A stretch of 64,000 nt of DNA. It comes from Mermis nigrescens. Taxonomy: Eukaryota > Nematoda > Enoplea > Mermithida > Mermithidae. The stretch's first letter is position 1. Each line of letters opens with the position of its first letter. Shown here one piece after another: positions 1 to 20,255 of the stretch. The notes under the pieces were generated by a model that worked only from the letters and a program-made list of their open reading frames with translations, was not told the origin of the DNA and did not search any database. The translations under genes and the position numbers were made by a program. The stretch lies in contig JAVLUZ010000718.1 of the NCBI GenBank assembly GCA_036768485.1, forward strand, positions 213,991-277,990, in the 5' to 3' direction.

Positions 1-200
1 AATTCTGGGGGAGATGCAAGATTTTTCAAAGGTAAAAAAATGGCCTTAAAAATGGTGGTATGGCTGAAAAACACCATTTTTCAACGTTTCTCATCGATCA
101 CTATCCACTGGCATCAGAAAATTGCGAAAAAAATTTCAAAAATTGAATCCTGAGGGGGTATTTCGGTTTCTGGGGAAGGTATTTTGGTTTCTGGGGGGAT
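1..200 (+). repeat. MITE family M1 copy, 5' cut by window edge
   Basis: The sequence matches the dispersed M1 family seen at least a dozen times in this window: a G-rich start, a segment reading ATGGCCTTAAAAATGGTGG, the core CTATCCACTGGCATCA, and runs of GGTATTT(C/T)GG(T/C)TTCTGGGG. The left terminus lies before base 1, and the right terminus normally read as CACGCCCA is missing here, so the copy is incomplete at both ends. Confidence 0.8.
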
Positions 201-204
201 TTAA

Positions 205-354
205 AACAGTCCGACGATAAACTGACAGATTGCGATTATAGCATTGATCTGATATATAATTATCGTAACCTACGGCTTACTGTCGATAAAAATTCTTTGA
301 ATTTATGCACGAAATTATGTGAAACAGACTTTAGACGTTTGGTTTTCAGCCCTA
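205..354 (-). repeat. MITE family M2 copy (TA-type), inverted
   Basis: This is the reverse complement of the M2 elements at 20638-20808 and 62441-62610: it ends in GTGAAACAGACTTTAG and shares the interior block containing CATTGATCTGATATATAATT. The left terminus has decayed. Confidence 0.7.
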
Positions 355-1968
355 AAGTAGCCTACGCCAAATTCAAGGCGAATCGGGCACAATTCATTGG
401 AAGAAAATTTTACATAAAAGATTCTTAAAATGCCTACTTTGTTAATTTGAAAGATGTGCTTTTAAATGACTGGTTTCACCAATCACTGAACTTATATCTG
501 ATTAAGACTATGACGTCTTATAAAATAGGCATTTGTCAATTTAAACTTTCATGCAAAATAGAATGAAAAGAAATTTAATAAAGATTCGGAAGCCAAAGCA
601 GAGTAAATGGGGAAACAGTGTTTTTGTGCATATGCTTGTGCAGGCAGGTAGCAGTAGTACCACCATTGATTCAAAAGATGGTCTTATTTGTTTCTATGAT
701 GTTCAGAATGTCAATGGAAATCACTACATCTGTGTCAAGTCTGTTTTATTCCGATCAAAAATCAGTCTATGCAATTTCAATTGTAGTTAGTAGTCTATCA
801 CAAAGCCTTACGCATAAATTAAAATTTTTGATCAAGTGTAACTCGATATAAGTGGTTTAAACTCGAGCCACAATCAGGATACTGCGCATATCCATTGGTA
901 AGTAAATGAAACTTCACTACACGCAAAATTCAATTACAGTACCGCAAGTAGCTATGATACACGCTCGAGCGCTTAGAATTTATTTAAATCAGTCAAAATT
1001 AAATGAAAATATAATTTATTGCTGGAAAAAACACAACAAATAGCGAAATACGATAAAGTAAACAGATATATAAGCAAAGGAACATGCAAATAAAATCCAT
1101 GCACAAGGTTTCGCGAAATAGACGAGTACTACCTACCTACCTATTTTTGGACTAGGTAGGTACCTATGTACATACATAGGTACCTATTCATTTAGCATCA
1201 TAGGTGTTTTGCATGATTTATTTTATCTGAAGCTGAGCTGACTCTAGATTATATAAAGAGACTAATTTACGATTAGAGGTTACGAAATTAACGTTTATTG
1301 AGAAATTATGTAGGTACCTACTGAATTTAAAAATAAATAATCAGCATTTCCCGAGTCGGAAAATACTACCTGGCTCATGAATGATGCCTACGTCCATACA
1401 GCACCGAAACATATCGCAGTTATGACCGCTTTTATGTTTATAGCTACTACCTTCCTTCATTTGAAAAAGTGTACCTATTTATCTTGAGATTCTTATCTTT
1501 TATAACTCATTTCGCTTAATCTTCTGTTCTCCATGTGATTGCGAAATCTTATGCATGGATTACAATCTTGAACCAATTTAAATCGATGACAAAAGAAGAA
1601 GTTTAAACAGCAATCATGATACTGTGCATAGCAATTGATAAGCGTATGGAGTTTTACTTAAAAAATTTAAAAAATTGAAAAGAATTGCACAATATTTCGT
1701 TAAATACGAGCAGACTATAGACTTAGGTGCACACTTTGTTCGGTCTGTACGGTTTGGCACAACTCGAATTTTTCAGGTCTATGAAGCTAAAATAATCTCA
1801 AAAACAGTTTATTTAATTTACTGGTCTTCAGATGATTTCAGGTTGGTCTCCTTTTACAAAAAAATGTCGATCGTTCCGTTTGTAGCTGCATCTGTTCCGT
1901 TGAAAAAAATTTTTTTCTTGCTGTGATTATCGTTGGATGATACATAGATTTATATGAACATAATATAG
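355..1968. other. Upstream/intronic sequence before PI4K2, no exon recognised
   Basis: No convincing exon was found on either strand. Around 820-1130 there are pieces related to the M3 repeat (GTGGTTTAAACTCGAGC near the left, CATGCACAAGGTTTCG near 1098). At 1130-1190 there is a small palindromic run of GGTAGGTACCTA units. A short, relatively GC-rich stretch directly after a TTTTCAG acceptor-like site near 372-425 is open in one frame but has no donor and no recognisable similarity. Earlier PI4K2 exons probably lie to the left of the window. Confidence 0.5.
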
Positions 1969-6098
<4,130 letters not shown>

Positions 6099-7272
6099 GT
6101 AAAGAAATATATATGTAGTTATGTTTATGTACGTAAATGTAAAATTTGTTATTGGTCGAAAACATACATAGGCGATCGCAGGTTTTAATTGCCTAGTAAG
6201 TTAAACCATCTACATAACTTTCATTTTATCTGTACGTATATCATCCATTTTTATCGCCTCCTTCCTGATTTATGTAGTTTTTTAGTTTTCAAAATTATGT
6301 AATAAGATCCTGAACGGTCTGAACCTAGAGCAAATCCTATCATAACGTTCCGACTTCAAATTTTACTGCAAATTCGAAAATCTAGTTGTTATTTGACAAC
6401 ATCCGTTCACCAGGCCCGCCGTTCAATAGACACACCGTACCGCTAAAACAGTGGCGGTTCCATGGTTACCGTAGAGGGCGGTCCTCAACTTTCCCTAAAT
6501 AGTTGGAACAAATCCGCTGTCCATGTTCAATGCTTATCCTCCGTCTTTTTTGTTTATAACTTTATCCAGAATTCATTGTGGTGCGAGAATATCCCGAAAA
6601 ATTTAAACTATATTATCACTGAGCGAAAATCCGGCGCAGCCCCAAATTTTTTTATACAATTTTAGCTAAAAACTGAATAAACTGTGTTTTAATTGCTATA
6701 ATTTTGCTCGAGATTTCATTGAAAGAGGCGTTAAATCTTCTGTCCGCAGGAAATTATTTCGGGCACATAAATTTGACTAAATTGCTAAAATGTCAGTTAA
6801 TGTGTCGTATTACGTATGTGGGGCGCGCTAGGGACGGATGTTTGTTGACCGTCATGTGACCATAATTTCTCAAATTTTTTCCGGATAAAGCCTATTGATG
6901 ACATTTATTTACTTTCTTGGCGGCCCGAAAGTCATATTTTTGCTCATGAAAACGATTTCAAGAGCAGAAGCAGCTTTTCCGGCATATTTTCTTCTACTTT
7001 CAAGCATAACCTTCAAATTCGACGCCCCACGTCAAACTGCTACAAATTCAGGAGATAGTGCAGTAATTCAAGCTTCTAAAGGTTCTGCTTTAATTTCACA
7101 AATTTTCCGGCGCTTCACGCCCGACTTTCGCTAAAAGCAAGGAAATTTGATGATTCTTTAGAGCGAATTTTTTGAAAAAATATTGCACAAAAGCGATTTA
7201 AAATAAAGATAGACAACGCAAAACGTCGAAAAAACGCTATTTCGCATGTGAAAGACAAAATTTTGGACCTAT
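6099..7272. other. Intron or flank of PI4K2, nothing recognised
   Basis: Both strands were inspected. The sequence is AT-rich with short open frames only, and contains no repeat boundary that could be defined. Confidence 0.5.
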
Positions 7273-7711
7273 TGTAACTGCTGTCTGTAGTTACACGCCT
7301 GCTGAACTCTCCGGTTCAAACGCCTATGACGGAAGTTAATACCCCAACAGGCATTAAAGCCGATGACGAGCAAAGACGGGCTTTAGCGGTAAGCCTACCA
7401 TGCTCACCAGGCAAGCCAATGACGAGCTAAAACGGGCTATAGCGGTATGCCTACCACGCTCACCAGGCTATTATGCTCACCAATCAATCGAGCCTATGTG
7501 TTGTTCTCTTGGTGTTGCATTCGATTGGTATTGCACGCCGCCTTTGCAACGGCGCTGCAGTCAGGTGTTAACCCGTGAGTTTATGCTTCAGGTGGGCATG
7601 AAACTCAGCCAATCTCGTTTTTTGTTTGAGCACTTGTTTGGCTTGCGAAAGCGACCGAACACTGATCGGTGGCGGACCTTCGGGTCTGTCCAGTTTTGTG
7701 AGACTCTTACA
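7273..7711 (+). repeat. 5' LTR of the TRIM-like element
   Basis: It starts TGTAACTGC and ends CTCTTACA. It contains an internal near-tandem duplication of about 54 bp built on GACGAGC and GCTCACCAGGC (around 7365-7475). Open frames through the LTR are accidental and recur in the 3' LTR. Confidence 0.85.
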
Positions 7712-7713
7712 AA

Positions 7714-7731
7714 TGGAGGTCCCACGGAGAT
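7714..7731 (+). other. Putative tRNA primer-binding site
   Basis: TGGAGGTCCCACGGAGAT lies two bases after the 5' LTR, as expected for reverse-transcription priming. The tRNA species is not identified. Confidence 0.6.
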
Positions 7732-7768
7732 CCCTTTGGGTTGCTCGCTCGAAGGTTCCCCCTTCTTT

Positions 7769-7781
7769 AAGGGGAGGATAG
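7769..7781 (+). other. Polypurine tract of the TRIM-like element
   Basis: AAGGGGAGGATAG abuts the 3' LTR start TGTAAC, the normal location of the plus-strand primer. Confidence 0.7.
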
Positions 7782-8221
7782 TGTAACTGCTGTCAGTAGT
7801 TACACGCCTGTTGAACTCTTCGGTTCAAACGCCTATGACGGGAAGATAATACCCCAACAGGCATTAAAGCCGATGACGAGCAGAGACGGGCTATAGCGGT
7901 ATGCCTACCAGGCTCACCAGGCAAGCCAATGACGAGCTAAGACGGACTACAGCGGTATGCCCACCACGCTCACCAGGCTATTATGCTCACCAATCGATCG
8001 AGCCCATGTGTTGTTCTCTTGGTGTTGCATTCGATCGGTATGGCACGCCGCCTTTTCAACGGCGCTGCAGTCGGGTGTTAACCCGTGAGTTTATGCTTCA
8101 GGCGGGCATAAAACTCAGCCGATCTCGTTTTTTGTTTGAGCACTGGTTCGGCTCGCGAAAGCGACCAAACACTGATCAGCGGTGGACCTTCGGGTCTGCC
8201 CAATTTTGTGAGACTCTTACA
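7782..8221 (+). repeat. 3' LTR of the TRIM-like element
   Basis: Same termini and internal duplication as the 5' LTR, with scattered substitutions. Confidence 0.85.
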
Positions 8222-8225
8222 CTAT

Positions 8226-9060
8226 TGACTGTCTTTAGGAAAAGTTGGTGTAACGCTCCCTTTGGTAAATCCTATATCACTGCATACAAGGAAGTGAAAA
8301 TCGAAGTCACCCATAATCATTCTTTGACATTCTACATTCTGCAGCATTAAGTTTATTCTTCTTAATATCTACTAACATTTGGCTATGGTTTTTTTGCACG
8401 TAAAATTTGAAAATTTCAGGGTTTTTGTTGCTTTTTCACACATATATAATTTTTTACACGATGAAAATATCGTGAAGATAAAAGAGATTTCGGGGCAGAA
8501 TGGTTGTTTCAGCACGTTATATGCTATTTAACGAAAGAATTATGTCCCTTTGCCTGAATACTGTGTGCTTTTCCTTTTTTGTATGCTGAGAATTAAAAAC
8601 TGTTTATTTTCTTTTAAAGAAACTTCGTTGAAATCATAAATTCTAACGTACAAGTTCAAAATCGCTTTCACTTCAAGTGCTTGCAAATTATTGCCGGAAC
8701 TTTTACGTGATGTTACTCGTATGATGAATTTTTGACGTTTAAGGCGCTTTTGTACATGAAATTCTAAAAACAACACGACGTTTGCTATTGCCATAAGCTT
8801 TTCTGTAAATGATTTTTTGTGCCTTTTTGTGCTTGCTTAAGGCTTAATTAGATAGATTAAGGAGTTCTTCACATTTATGCTAATAGCGGCTTTGCGTACA
8901 GTTTCAACATTTGAATTAAGGTCGATAAACATTTTTCGCACGCCATATTCGACAAACAAATGGCAGTCTTACGGGGTCAGATACTCAATGTAAACCGCGC
9001 CTTTCTGAACAATAATTCACCATTCGAGCTTCTTCAAATGCCAAACGTCTTTGTCACATT
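8226..9060. other. No gene or defined repeat
   Basis: An 84-codon open frame on the minus strand (8794-8540) is the only notable frame. It has no recognisable family, and frames of this length are expected by chance here. Confidence 0.4.
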
Positions 9061-9065
9061 GGACC

Positions 9066-9222
9066 CTAAACCAGAGCCCTGCGCGGGCCGAAATTTTTGA
9101 CCCACCCCGCCAAGAAAGAAATAAAGCCCGCCCCGCCCCGCCCCGCCCCGCCCCGCCCCGCCCCGCCCCGCCCCGCCCCGCCCCGCAGCTCCTTAGACCC
9201 GCCCCGCCCCGCAAAATTTTTT
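9066..9222. repeat. GC-rich island with (CCCCG)n array
   Basis: A GC-rich block in AT-rich DNA: GCCCTGCGCGGGCC, then AAAGCCCGCCCCGCC, then about twelve CCCCG pentamers (about 9127-9186). It is related to 20085-20215, which shares AAAGCCCGCCCCGCC and GCAGGGCTCTGCCC. The proline/alanine-rich frames are composition artefacts. Confidence 0.85.
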
Positions 9223-9391
9223 CATATACTCTATATATCCATTTCAGGTCGAAAAGGAGCCAGAACAGAGGCGTAGCCAGGATTTTGGTTCAGGGGGCAT
9301 AAACAATAATTTTTTAAGACTACTTTTGCATTGAATGCCAGTAACGTTATGTATAGTAAAACTGAGTTTTCCGACCTTTAGTAGTGTAGCC

Positions 9392-9824
9392 CAGTGTTTT
9401 TTGTGCACAAAGTCCGTTTGTACATGCACGAAGATGGTCCCCAAAAGTCTTTGTACATTTTGTAGACACAAATTTTTGAATACTATAATATGGTACGGTA
9501 GCGATTTTAGGGTGGTAAAAACAGCTGCTCGACTTTTGGTAGTGTATTTTAGCTAATTTCTGGGTCTCTAAGGGCAAAAATCACTAATAATCGTCTTAAA
9601 ACGGCGCGATGTGCCGAAAAATTTGACATTTTTCCTTTTGAAATGCAATTTCTGCCAGTATAAAGATATATAGAACACACGATTACTCATTTTGGCGCGA
9701 AGCGCCGAAAATTTTTACGAATTTTAGACCTTTTTCGCAATTTTTGTCTTCCCAAAAATCTTTGTATATACCTGTATAACGACGGTACATCGGGGAAAAT
9801 CTTTGCCGAATATAAAAAACACTG
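9392..9824. mobile_element. MITE family B nested in the hAT/P-like element
   Basis: It starts CAGTGTTTTTTGTGC and ends AAAAAACACTG, with flanking 8-bp duplications GTGTAGCC and ATGTAGCC. The other copy of the host element (near 46645) has the uninterrupted site GTGTAGTCTAGC, so the insertion is directly visible. The interior has the family's GTACATTTTG and CTTTGTA blocks and a GGCGCGAAGCGCC hairpin at 9694-9706. Confidence 0.85.
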
Positions 9825-10734
9825 ATGTAGCCTAGCTAAGTTATGGGTTTCTGACGATCAAAAATACAAAAAGTGTAAAGCGGCTCTAAGTGCCGAAAAT
9901 TTTTGGAATTTCTACCGTTTTCATGTAGAATTTACGGCCTTCTATTGACAAACATTTCGGAAATTATAAGTGGCGCAGAGTGCCGAGAAATTTAGTCATT
10001 TTTTACCGCCCTCAACATTTTGTAGCTCGGTGAATGATAATAGTCTGACAGAGCAGAAAATTATCAAATTTGTACAAAACAATTTTGACAGTTCAAGCTT
10101 CTAGCAAGAACACTGCGAATTACTAACTTTGTCTGAAGATATTTTGAGTGATTCAGGCTTTTAAGCGCAATACTGGAGCTTTACAAAAAGAAAGAACAGT
10201 AATTGGCGGCGCTATGCACCGCAAAATTTTGACGCGCGAAACGGCGGAAATTTTTAGAAATTCTCAACTCTTTCACCTGGCTTGTTCTTCCTAAAATCTC
10301 GTTGCACATGTACAACGAGATTTTACGGTTTTGGGGGTCTGGAATGGCGCGCTCAAGCGATTCCACCGGGGTCCGGGCAGAGTCCCGGAACATTTTGTAA
10401 AAAAGCATTTTAATGTTAAATAGTAACGTTAAAATTTTCGCAAAATCGGCCAAATCTCGGTTCTGAATCAAGCAAGCCCAAAAACACTCGAAATTGATGA
10501 ACTTGTACATTGCACAGAACTTCTGAGCTGAAATGCGTTTTTTGACCTCTGCTAATTACATAGCTAGCGCAGCAATGGGTCGCAGCCAATAAGATATAGA
10601 AAAATGCATCAATGAAAAGTTAGTTCTTACCGTTTTCAGACCCATTCGTGGCCTTTTTATAAACAAGATGCAGTTCAGAAAACAGGAAATGCGCAAAAAC
10701 ATAAGAAAATTTGGCCATTCCTTTCATTTAAAAT

Positions 10735-10850
10735 AGGATTATGTGTCCTTGTAAAAAAGACAAACAAATCAAAGAATAGACAAACTGGTACACAAGAGAC
10801 AAACAAAGCAGAGAATAGACAAACTGGTACTTAATCATTTTCCTACTTTT
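10735..10850. repeat. Short tandem duplication
   Basis: Two to three units of about 37 bp containing GACAAACTGGTAC, also present in the second host copy near 47605-47690, so it predates the separation of the copies. Confidence 0.7.
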
Positions 10851-11146
10851 ACTATTATTATGTTCAACAAGCATGCGAAGTTTCAATCGACGAACAAATA
10901 GTGCATTAAATTACTAAAGTGATGTGAAGTGCTGGATTATTTTAGCTGATTCAAGCTTTTTGATTCATTAGATCTATATAACAATAAATAATAGTGACTC
11001 GGCGCGAAGCGCGGAAAATTTTGACGTTTTTGCCTTTTTGAACTCAGTTTTCTGGACACACATTATTGCAACAGAAAAATCTACAATATTTCTGAAACAA
11101 TTTCGTGGGGGCATGTGCTTCCAATGCCCCCCTGGCTACGCCTATG

Positions 11147-11708
<562 letters not shown>

Positions 11709-12471
11709 CTAGCAAAGAAAAATGCTCCGATGGAACAAAAAAGATGAATATACTTGGAATTGTGGATTATTATGGATGTAAAAGGAGGGGACTAGGAAAA
11801 ATCTACCTAAAGTCGGAAAATCTGCTAAAAATCACACTTTCTCTAAGCAACGCAAAAAATCGATGTATATTCTGCGGCCAACAGATTAAAATAAATATTC
11901 AACCATAACAATGATTGAAACAGCAGCACGTTAGCTTATGCAGTAGCTATGGGAAATGATATTAAGTAAACTAACAGTCTTCCAAGCCAATTGAATGAAA
12001 TAGCAAACATCGAAGACAATTGAAGACATGGTTGGTTAAAAACAGTAGGAAACACGTAAGTTGACTTGAAACAGACTTAATGTAGATACACTAGCATGCC
12101 CGAAACGATTGTGTGCACTAATCAATCGGCTCCTGCTTTGCTTGCTATAATGCTCATAAAACAAAACAACTTTAAATACAATACCTCTTAGTTTTCTATC
12201 AATCAGGTGCCAGCAATTTAAAAAAGTAACCTTGATAGATTTCGTTTATACACTCTTATCTGAAACTTCGAACATTATTTAAAACAGACACTTTTTTAGA
12301 GGCCGCAGAATATACATCGATTTTTTGCGTTGCTTAGAGAAAGTGTGATTTTTAGCAGATTTTCCGACTTTAGGTAGATTTTTCCTAGTCCCCTCCTTTT
12401 ACATCCATAATAATCCACAATTCCAAGTATATTCATCTTTTTTGTTCCATCGGAGCATTTTTCTTTGCTAG
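11709..12471. mobile_element. TIR element T1 with 171-bp inverted repeats (unit A)
   Basis: Bases 11709-11879 and 12301-12471 are inverted copies beginning CTAGCAAAGAAAAATGC. TA lies outside the right end, and a TA-rich array outside the left. Size, long TIRs and TA flanks suggest a Tc1/mariner-type MITE. There is no coding frame. Confidence 0.8.
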
Positions 12472-12779
12472 TACACTACTTTTAATTAGCGTGATTTCAG
12501 TACATCAGTCAGTAAACACAATCAGTAACATGCCACAATAATGACAACAGTCCAAGAACGCGGAAAACAATATTGTTCTTAACATCAGCATTATCCTTTT
12601 TAAACAAGACAACCTTATTGACACCATCCATTTTCAAATTAAAACTGCATTAAGTTATTTCTTCTTAATGTGCAGTTCACTTATAATCAAGCACAAAAAT
12701 TTAACCAACGAATTCACATTGCAAATCCTCACTCAATCAATACACAAGCACAATGTGTTGTGACTTTTGAAATTGAAAA

Positions 12780-12865
12780 CACCCAATTTTCAATTTTCAA
12801 ATTGAAATTGGATCAATTTTCAAATTGAAAATTGGGTCAATTTTCAAATTGAAAATTGGGTGTTT
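12780..12865. repeat. Short AATTTTCAAATTGAAAATTGG tandem in unit A
   Basis: Three to four self-complementary units based on AATTTTCAAATTGAAAATT. The same array occurs in unit B near 16742-16832 with small differences. Confidence 0.9.
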
Positions 12866-15573
12866 GAATTTGCGATGAAGAAAATAATCAAAAGATAGTC
12901 ACTTGGTTTATTTAAGCCGAGTAATAAAATAACGACCGTCCACCAATTCCAAACTAAACGCAACTAATCTGATCACTATGAAAAAGTTTTGAAAAATGAG
13001 CTTGCTAAGCGAGAGTTGTAAACCAAGAGAAACTTAAAGTTAAAACCTACCATTAAATTATGAGAGAATTATAAAAGATTTTAAACTTCAAGGAAATGGA
13101 AAAGGCGGGATGTTGGTAAATTGGAAGGCAAAGATTTTCGGCAAAAATTCAAAAACTTCACGCAAATATCAAATGTAAGGAACACTAACGCTTTGATTTG
13201 GTAGTAAAATAAATTTGTAGTATAGACTACATATTAACAACAAATGAATAGTGCAAACTTTACACAACTACTAGGTGTAGAGAATACTAACAGTTTACGG
13301 CTTATTAATGTACATGATTACAATAAAGCTGTATATCTTTGTCGACTTCTGTGCACAGTAGTGTGATTGCTGGTTCATTTTAAACCACTTTTGCAGGCAA
13401 TTTACATCTATTAAACGATAGCTCTCCATGTGCAAGATTTTGTGAAACATATTATAAACACGGCTAAGAAAGATTTAACTTTAATGCAACCCATTTAAGA
13501 CAAAATTACATCTCTTCAATGATCTAAGGACACTTGAACATAATTTTTAAATCACTTTAGATTACTTTTGAGGGTAAACAAACTCACTTAATTGATGTCT
13601 CACATATGAATCCTTGAAAATTTCTTGACTTCAATTACAAAGTCTCTGCAAGTCTATCGAATTAGGTTAACACGTAACGTAAACTTTACACAAACACATA
13701 GCGTAAAGAATATTTTAGTCGGATTCGTAATTTTGATATTGCTCCGATATTTCTTTCAACATTTATGGAAAAATGAGTCTCCATAATGTTTTAAAGACAA
13801 TAAACATTAGGTTTAAACCACTTTGCAAAACTGCTGAATGTAAGCAAGCGCGCCCAATTGACGTATATATTTCATTCCCTGTAAATTTTTATATCTCAGG
13901 AAAAAATTTCGATTTTTGCAATGCTATAGAACAAAGGCTAACATGCAGTGTAAAAAATTACTCGGATATTATGATCAACATTCATGAAAAAATTATGTCT
14001 CTACAATGGTCTGAGGACATATAAACAACGAATGTAAACTACTTTACATCACTGTTGGATGTAAACAAACGCGCCTACGTGACGTCTCACATTTGATCCT
14101 TTGAAAACTTCTAGGCTCCAAGAAAAAATTAGGTTTCAGGAATGCTCAAAAACGAAGATAAATATATATGTAGTGTAAACTTCATGTAAACACCTAGTGT
14201 AAAGAAGATTTTAGTCAGATTCGTAATTTTGATATTGTTCCGATATTACGATTAATATTTATGAAAAAATTAAGTCTACATAATGTTCTATGGGCAAACT
14301 AACAATTGGTGTAAACTACTTTACAACACCGTAGAGTGTAAACATATGCGCCAGACTGGCATATCAAATTTGATTCCTGGTCCATTTCTAGACTTGATAA
14401 ACGTGTCCCTGACTCATAACCGGAGAATCAGGCAGAAAAAACAAGACAGAAACGCATTTAAAACTCCAAATTTTTGACTTTACACTCGCTAAATATTAAT
14501 GTATAGACAATTTGCTTTGACATGCACCCGATATAAAGCACTTTATTTTTATTCTATTAGACTTATCCCGACTTCTGGACGGAGAAAGTGGCGAACAAAA
14601 AACGCAACAAAAACGTATTTTCCATCATTTAGAACACTGTAAACTTTAAAATTCCGTACCGAACTCCCCATTGAGTTTAAAGAAATTCGGTTTGGTACAA
14701 TTTGTAGCTTTTAAATCGTAGTACATTCCTGTGTGCCAAAATTCTGTTGCAAAAATTATTTGGCATGATTTATCAATCAAACTTCGGAAAAACGTGTTTT
14801 TTCGCCCATTTTTTACCTCTGATTTCGAACTTTACACCCCCATAAATAAATCAATATTGCGTTTTTTTAAATGCGGTTTGCTGCGATATTTAGCCCCTGT
14901 GAGGCACTTTATTAATGCTGTCTTCGATTTGCACTGACTCATAAGCGGAAAAATTTGGCAGAGAAATCTTAGTTAAAATCCGTTTTTTTACACCATCCAC
15001 TAGAGTGTAAACTTTAAACCCCAGGATCTAACTCACCATAGAGCATAGAAGACTTTGCTTATATGCAGAATGTAGCCCTTGATCCGCTCTACATTTCTGT
15101 CAGAAAACATTTTAAAAACCTCATAACCGGAGTTAGTATCGGACATAGGAAGGTTGAAAACTCGACCAAAAAGTGCTTTTTCACCCCCAGATTTTCGCAC
15201 TCTTTACACTGCCGTTCGATAAATAATGCGAATTTCAAAAAACAAAAAAAGTGTCATCTGTAGAATTCATCCCTCTATTATCCTATTTTGTTCAATCCTT
15301 CGAGTCATCAATACTCAGTTGTCCACATGCCGCAGTAAAAAGGTCCCAAAATTTGTCCTATGTTATAACGTTACACAAAAACTTTACACCTTCTTTACAC
15401 AGTCAATTTTGAGTTTCAAGAAAAACAAAAAACACGGGCAGCGAATTTTTTTATTATCTTTCTTTTTAAAAAAAACCGCACCTTCCAGAAGTGTCCCGTT
15501 ATAGCTGTAGGGGGGTGCCCAGGTGTTGGGAGTACCCAAGTATATTATAGGTAATGCGCTAACGCGCTACCTA

Positions 15574-19660
<4,087 letters not shown>

Positions 19661-19775
19661 ATCTTATGCATGGTAAAGCTGGATTTTTTCAATTTGTATT
19701 ATTTTAACAGCCCCCATGTGTTCTATTTTATTAAGTATTTATTCAAAGGATAAGCAGCAGAGCATTACTTAGAAC

Positions 19776-20020
19776 TATAGTCTATTTCGCAAAACCTTGT
19801 GCATGGAAATCAATTTTCAGCCATCTAGTGAGCTGCTACAAAAGTGCTTTCCAACTTGCTTACTGTAATGAAATTTTGTACAAGAAAACTTCATGTGCTT
19901 ATCCATTGCTATGCAGACTATTGTACATAATTGTTGCTTCAGTTTAAACCAATTTTGTAATCGATTAACATTGACTCAAGAATTTTGATCCGTGCACAAG
20001 GTTTCGTGAAACAGATTATA
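19776..20020. mobile_element. MITE family M3, about 245 bp
   Basis: Inverted ends TATAGTCTATTTCGC...CCTTGTGCATGGA and (right end, reversed) TATAATCTGTTTCACGAAACC...GTGCACGG, roughly 30 bp each. A related inverted copy lies at 22555-22760 and pieces at 820-1130. TA flanks suggest a mariner-type origin. Confidence 0.7.
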
Positions 20021-20084
20021 GTTAGGGATGAAATCCTTATGCAACGCGCACGTATCCTTTTGCACAACAAAAATTTAAAAAAAG

Positions 20085-20220
20085 GAAGGCCCGCCCCGCC
20101 AAAATTTTTAGAAAATAAAGCCCGCCCCGCCAGCCATGTGACCCGCCCCGCAAAAAGCCCGTGCGGGCCTGCGGGGCGGGCCGAACCGCCCCACGCAGGG
20201 CTCTGCCCTAAACGAAAGTT
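20085..20220. repeat. GC-rich CCCGCCCCGCC repeat
   Basis: A related copy of 9066-9222: AAAGCCCGCCCCGCC, GCGGGCCTGCGGGGCGGG and GCAGGGCTCTGCCC in order. The inverted CCCGC/GCGGG blocks could fold. Confidence 0.85.
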
Positions 20221-20255
20221 TGGTCCACTGAGATGGCACATGTTCAAGAAGAAAA

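Larger units (their letters stand above)
7273..8221 (+). mobile_element. TRIM-like LTR retrotransposon: two LTRs with a 70-bp interior
   Basis: Two direct repeats of 439 and 440 bp, both starting TGTAACTGC and ending CTCTTACA (TG...CA), flank only 70 bp. Immediately after the left LTR comes AA and then TGGAGGTCCCACGG, the position and TGG start expected of a tRNA primer-binding site. Immediately before the right LTR is AAGGGGAGGATAG, a polypurine tract. The 4-bp target duplication CTAT flanks the whole element (7269-7272 and 8222-8225). No coding capacity exists. The LTRs differ at several per cent of positions, so the insertion is old. Either a true TRIM or a heavily deleted Gypsy/BEL element fits. 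Confidence 0.85.
9266..11146. mobile_element. hAT/P-like non-autonomous DNA element, copy 1
   Basis: Terminal inverted repeats CAGAGGCGTAGCCAGG and (reverse complement of the right end) CATAGGCGTAGCCAGG bound 1.88 kb. Flanking 8-bp duplications AGCCAGAA (9258-9265) and AGGCAGAA (11147-11154) differ at one base, which is typical of hAT or P superfamily insertion. No transposase frame is present. Much of the interior matches copy 2 at 46510-47981. It carries several GGCGCGAAGCGCC-type hairpins and one nested MITE (9392-9824). Confidence 0.85.

Noticed and set aside
372..428. Somewhat GC-rich open stretch after an acceptor-like TTTTCAG
   Set aside because: No donor, stop soon after, and no similarity to the PI4K2 N-lobe that should precede 1969.
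7400..8350. Two similar 128- and 149-codon frames that look like a duplicated gene
   Set aside because: They lie within the two LTRs of the TRIM-like element and share its non-coding substitutions and stops.
9017..9302. Proline- and arginine/glycine-rich frames on both strands
   Set aside because: They translate the (CCCCG)n array; no start context or splice signal supports them.
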